DNA of 6,684 nt from CAZDCZ01 sp964504155 (GTDB lineage Bacteria; Bacteroidota; Bacteroidia; Bacteroidales; UBA12077), in assembly GCA_964504155.1 (NCBI GenBank), contig CAZDCZ010000115.1:1-6684 (forward strand), written 5' to 3'. Both the position numbers and the translations under genes were made by a program. Positions 6,018 to 6,684 of the stretch are shown piece after piece; the first letter of the stretch is position 1, and each line of letters starts with the position of its first letter. Under the pieces are notes generated by a model that saw only the letters and a program-made list of their open reading frames with translations, did not search any database and was not told the DNA's origin.

Positions 6018-6449
6018 ATGAAAATTATAAAATTCTTTAAAATATCATTAGCCGAAAGAAAAATCTTAATATTGTTATTATGGAACTTTTTTATATTTAG
6101 CATTATAACACGACTTTTCCCGATACGAAAATATTCGCGATTTATCGGAGAATACCAAAAAGAAAGCAATTACAAATTAAAGGATGCCGATATAGAGATA
6201 ATAAAGAATTTCAGAAAATCTTTAAAACGGGCAAAAAGAATTTTCCCGATAAAAGTAAAATGCCAAACCGAAGCAATTTCTGCTAAGCGAGTTTTAAATT
6301 TTTTTAATATTCCATCGACTATGTATCTTGGTGTGTCGAAAAATTCTTCGAATAATCTTATAGCACATGCCTGGTTAAAAGTCGATAATAAAAACCTTAC
6401 CGGAGGAGAAGGAAATAGTAAATTTACAGTTGTAGCTTATTATTCGTAG
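6018..6449 (+). CDS. Lasso leader peptidase, transglutaminase-like (B2)
   Basis: 143 residues, Transglut_core3 family, the typical size of a stand-alone lasso B2 protein. The catalytic triad is visible: Cys82 in KCQTEA (81-86), His117 in AHAWL (116-120) and Asp123 in VDN (122-124), followed by GGEG (129-132). The region between, KRVLNFFNIPSTMYLGVSK, is the usual helix and strand linking Cys to His. Residues about 15-34 (KILILLLWNFFIFSIITRLF) are strongly hydrophobic and may form a membrane-associated helix, as in many B2 proteins. B2 cleaves the leader after the conserved penultimate Thr with help from B1, freeing the amine used by the cyclase. It is the last gene of the plus-strand group in the window. 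A general transglutaminase-fold protease is the only alternative and is unlikely given the neighbours. Confidence 0.88.
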   Translation: MKIIKFFKISLAERKILILLLWNFFIFSIITRLFPIRKYSRFIGEYQKESNYKLKDADIEIIKNFRKSLKRAKRIFPIKVKCQTEAISAKRVLNFFNIPSTMYLGVSKNSSNNLIAHAWLKVDNKNLTGGEGNSKFTVVAYYS

Positions 6450-6684
6450 TTTTGGTTTACAATCTTGTATAAAGCATATAATTTACTGTTTTATATTGAC
6501 CCTGTCAGTTTTTCAGACTCTTTGGTTTTTTATAATTCATAATTATATTCGTCAGATGTCTCGACTACCGCTCGACATGACAATAATATTAAACATTTTT
6601 TTAACAAATAGATGTCTCGATTTTACTGCCTTGCGCTCGACATGACAAAAATCTTATTGTCATCCTATGTTTGCAGATAAATCT
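6450..6684. other. Non-coding right flank with repeats
   Basis: No gene was recognised. A short AT-rich hairpin (6531-6537 with 6541-6547, CAT loop) lies about 80 nt after the B2 stop but lacks a T-run after it. The rest is dominated by the repeat units listed separately. An ATG at 6667 is open to the window edge for only six codons and cannot be judged. Confidence 0.5.
6554..6663. repeat. Two copies of a dispersed-type intergenic repeat plus terminal hairpin
   Basis: Copy 1 (6554-6583) and copy 2 (6610-6648) share AGATGTCTCGA at the left and GCTCGACATGACAA at the right; copy 2 has 9 extra nt in the middle. Each copy contains the short inverted pair ATGTC/GACAT. After copy 2, ATGACAA (6642-6648) pairs with TTGTCAT (6657-6663) around an 8-nt loop. 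On the minus strand the unit reads TTGTCATGTCGAGCG...CGAGACATCT, a form I associate with abundant intergenic repeats in Bacteroidota; a genome search would settle this. Confidence 0.6.

Noticed and set aside
6505..6540. Minus-strand 11-codon frame starting MNYKKPKSLKN, reminiscent of the start of a RiPP leader
   Set aside because: It stops after 11 codons, and reading past the stop gives no core with a suitable Gly and acidic residue. The likeness rests on a few Lys and Pro residues in AT-rich DNA.
6556..6645. 29-codon plus-strand frame in the right flank
   Set aside because: It runs through the two repeat copies, so its coding look comes from repeat DNA; there is no leader or core pattern.
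1..6684. CRISPR array or toxin-antitoxin module
   Set aside because: The repeats are few, irregular in length and lack spacers of constant size; no gene pair of toxin-antitoxin type was recognised.

Overview
The window carries most of a lasso-peptide (class II RiPP) biosynthetic locus. The three-part maturation machinery is recognisable: an asparagine-synthetase-like macrolactam cyclase (C, minus strand), a PqqD-like leader-recognition protein (B1/RRE) and a short transglutaminase-like Cys-His-Asp leader peptidase (B2), both on the plus strand. Three further enzymes fit a tailoring role: a nucleotidyltransferase-fold protein overlapping the cyclase gene, an HPr-kinase-like peptide kinase, and a PAPS-dependent sulfotransferase. 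The DNA is very AT-rich, lacks Shine-Dalgarno sequences before its starts, uses Bacteroidota-like A/T-rich leaders and contains intergenic repeats of a style common in that phylum. A Bacteroidota host is therefore the best guess, by inference rather than from a marker gene.

Layout: 1-205 is a non-coding flank with a 63-nt cloverleaf-like palindromic element. 206-3273 is a minus-strand operon reading cyclase then nucleotidyltransferase, joined by an ATGA overlap. 3274-3361 is a short divergent promoter region. 3362-6449 holds four plus-strand genes (kinase, sulfotransferase, B1, B2) separated by unusually long gaps of 144, 311 and 143 nt. The 311-nt gap contains overlapping inverted and direct repeats able to form mutually exclusive hairpins. 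6450-6684 is a non-coding flank with two copies of a dispersed-type repeat.

How the genes would work together: B1 binds the leader of a precursor peptide and presents it to B2, which cleaves the leader. The cyclase then activates an Asp/Glu side chain with ATP and closes the isopeptide ring on the new N-terminus. The kinase (by analogy with the paeninodin-type kinases) and the sulfotransferase would add phosphate and sulfate, and the nucleotidyltransferase may add or extend a nucleotide or phosphate group. The combination of kinase, sulfotransferase and nucleotidyltransferase points to a heavily anionic lasso peptide.

The main puzzle is that I could find no lasso precursor gene and no exporter in any non-coding gap on either strand. 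The precursor either lies just outside the window, is encoded elsewhere, or has been lost.
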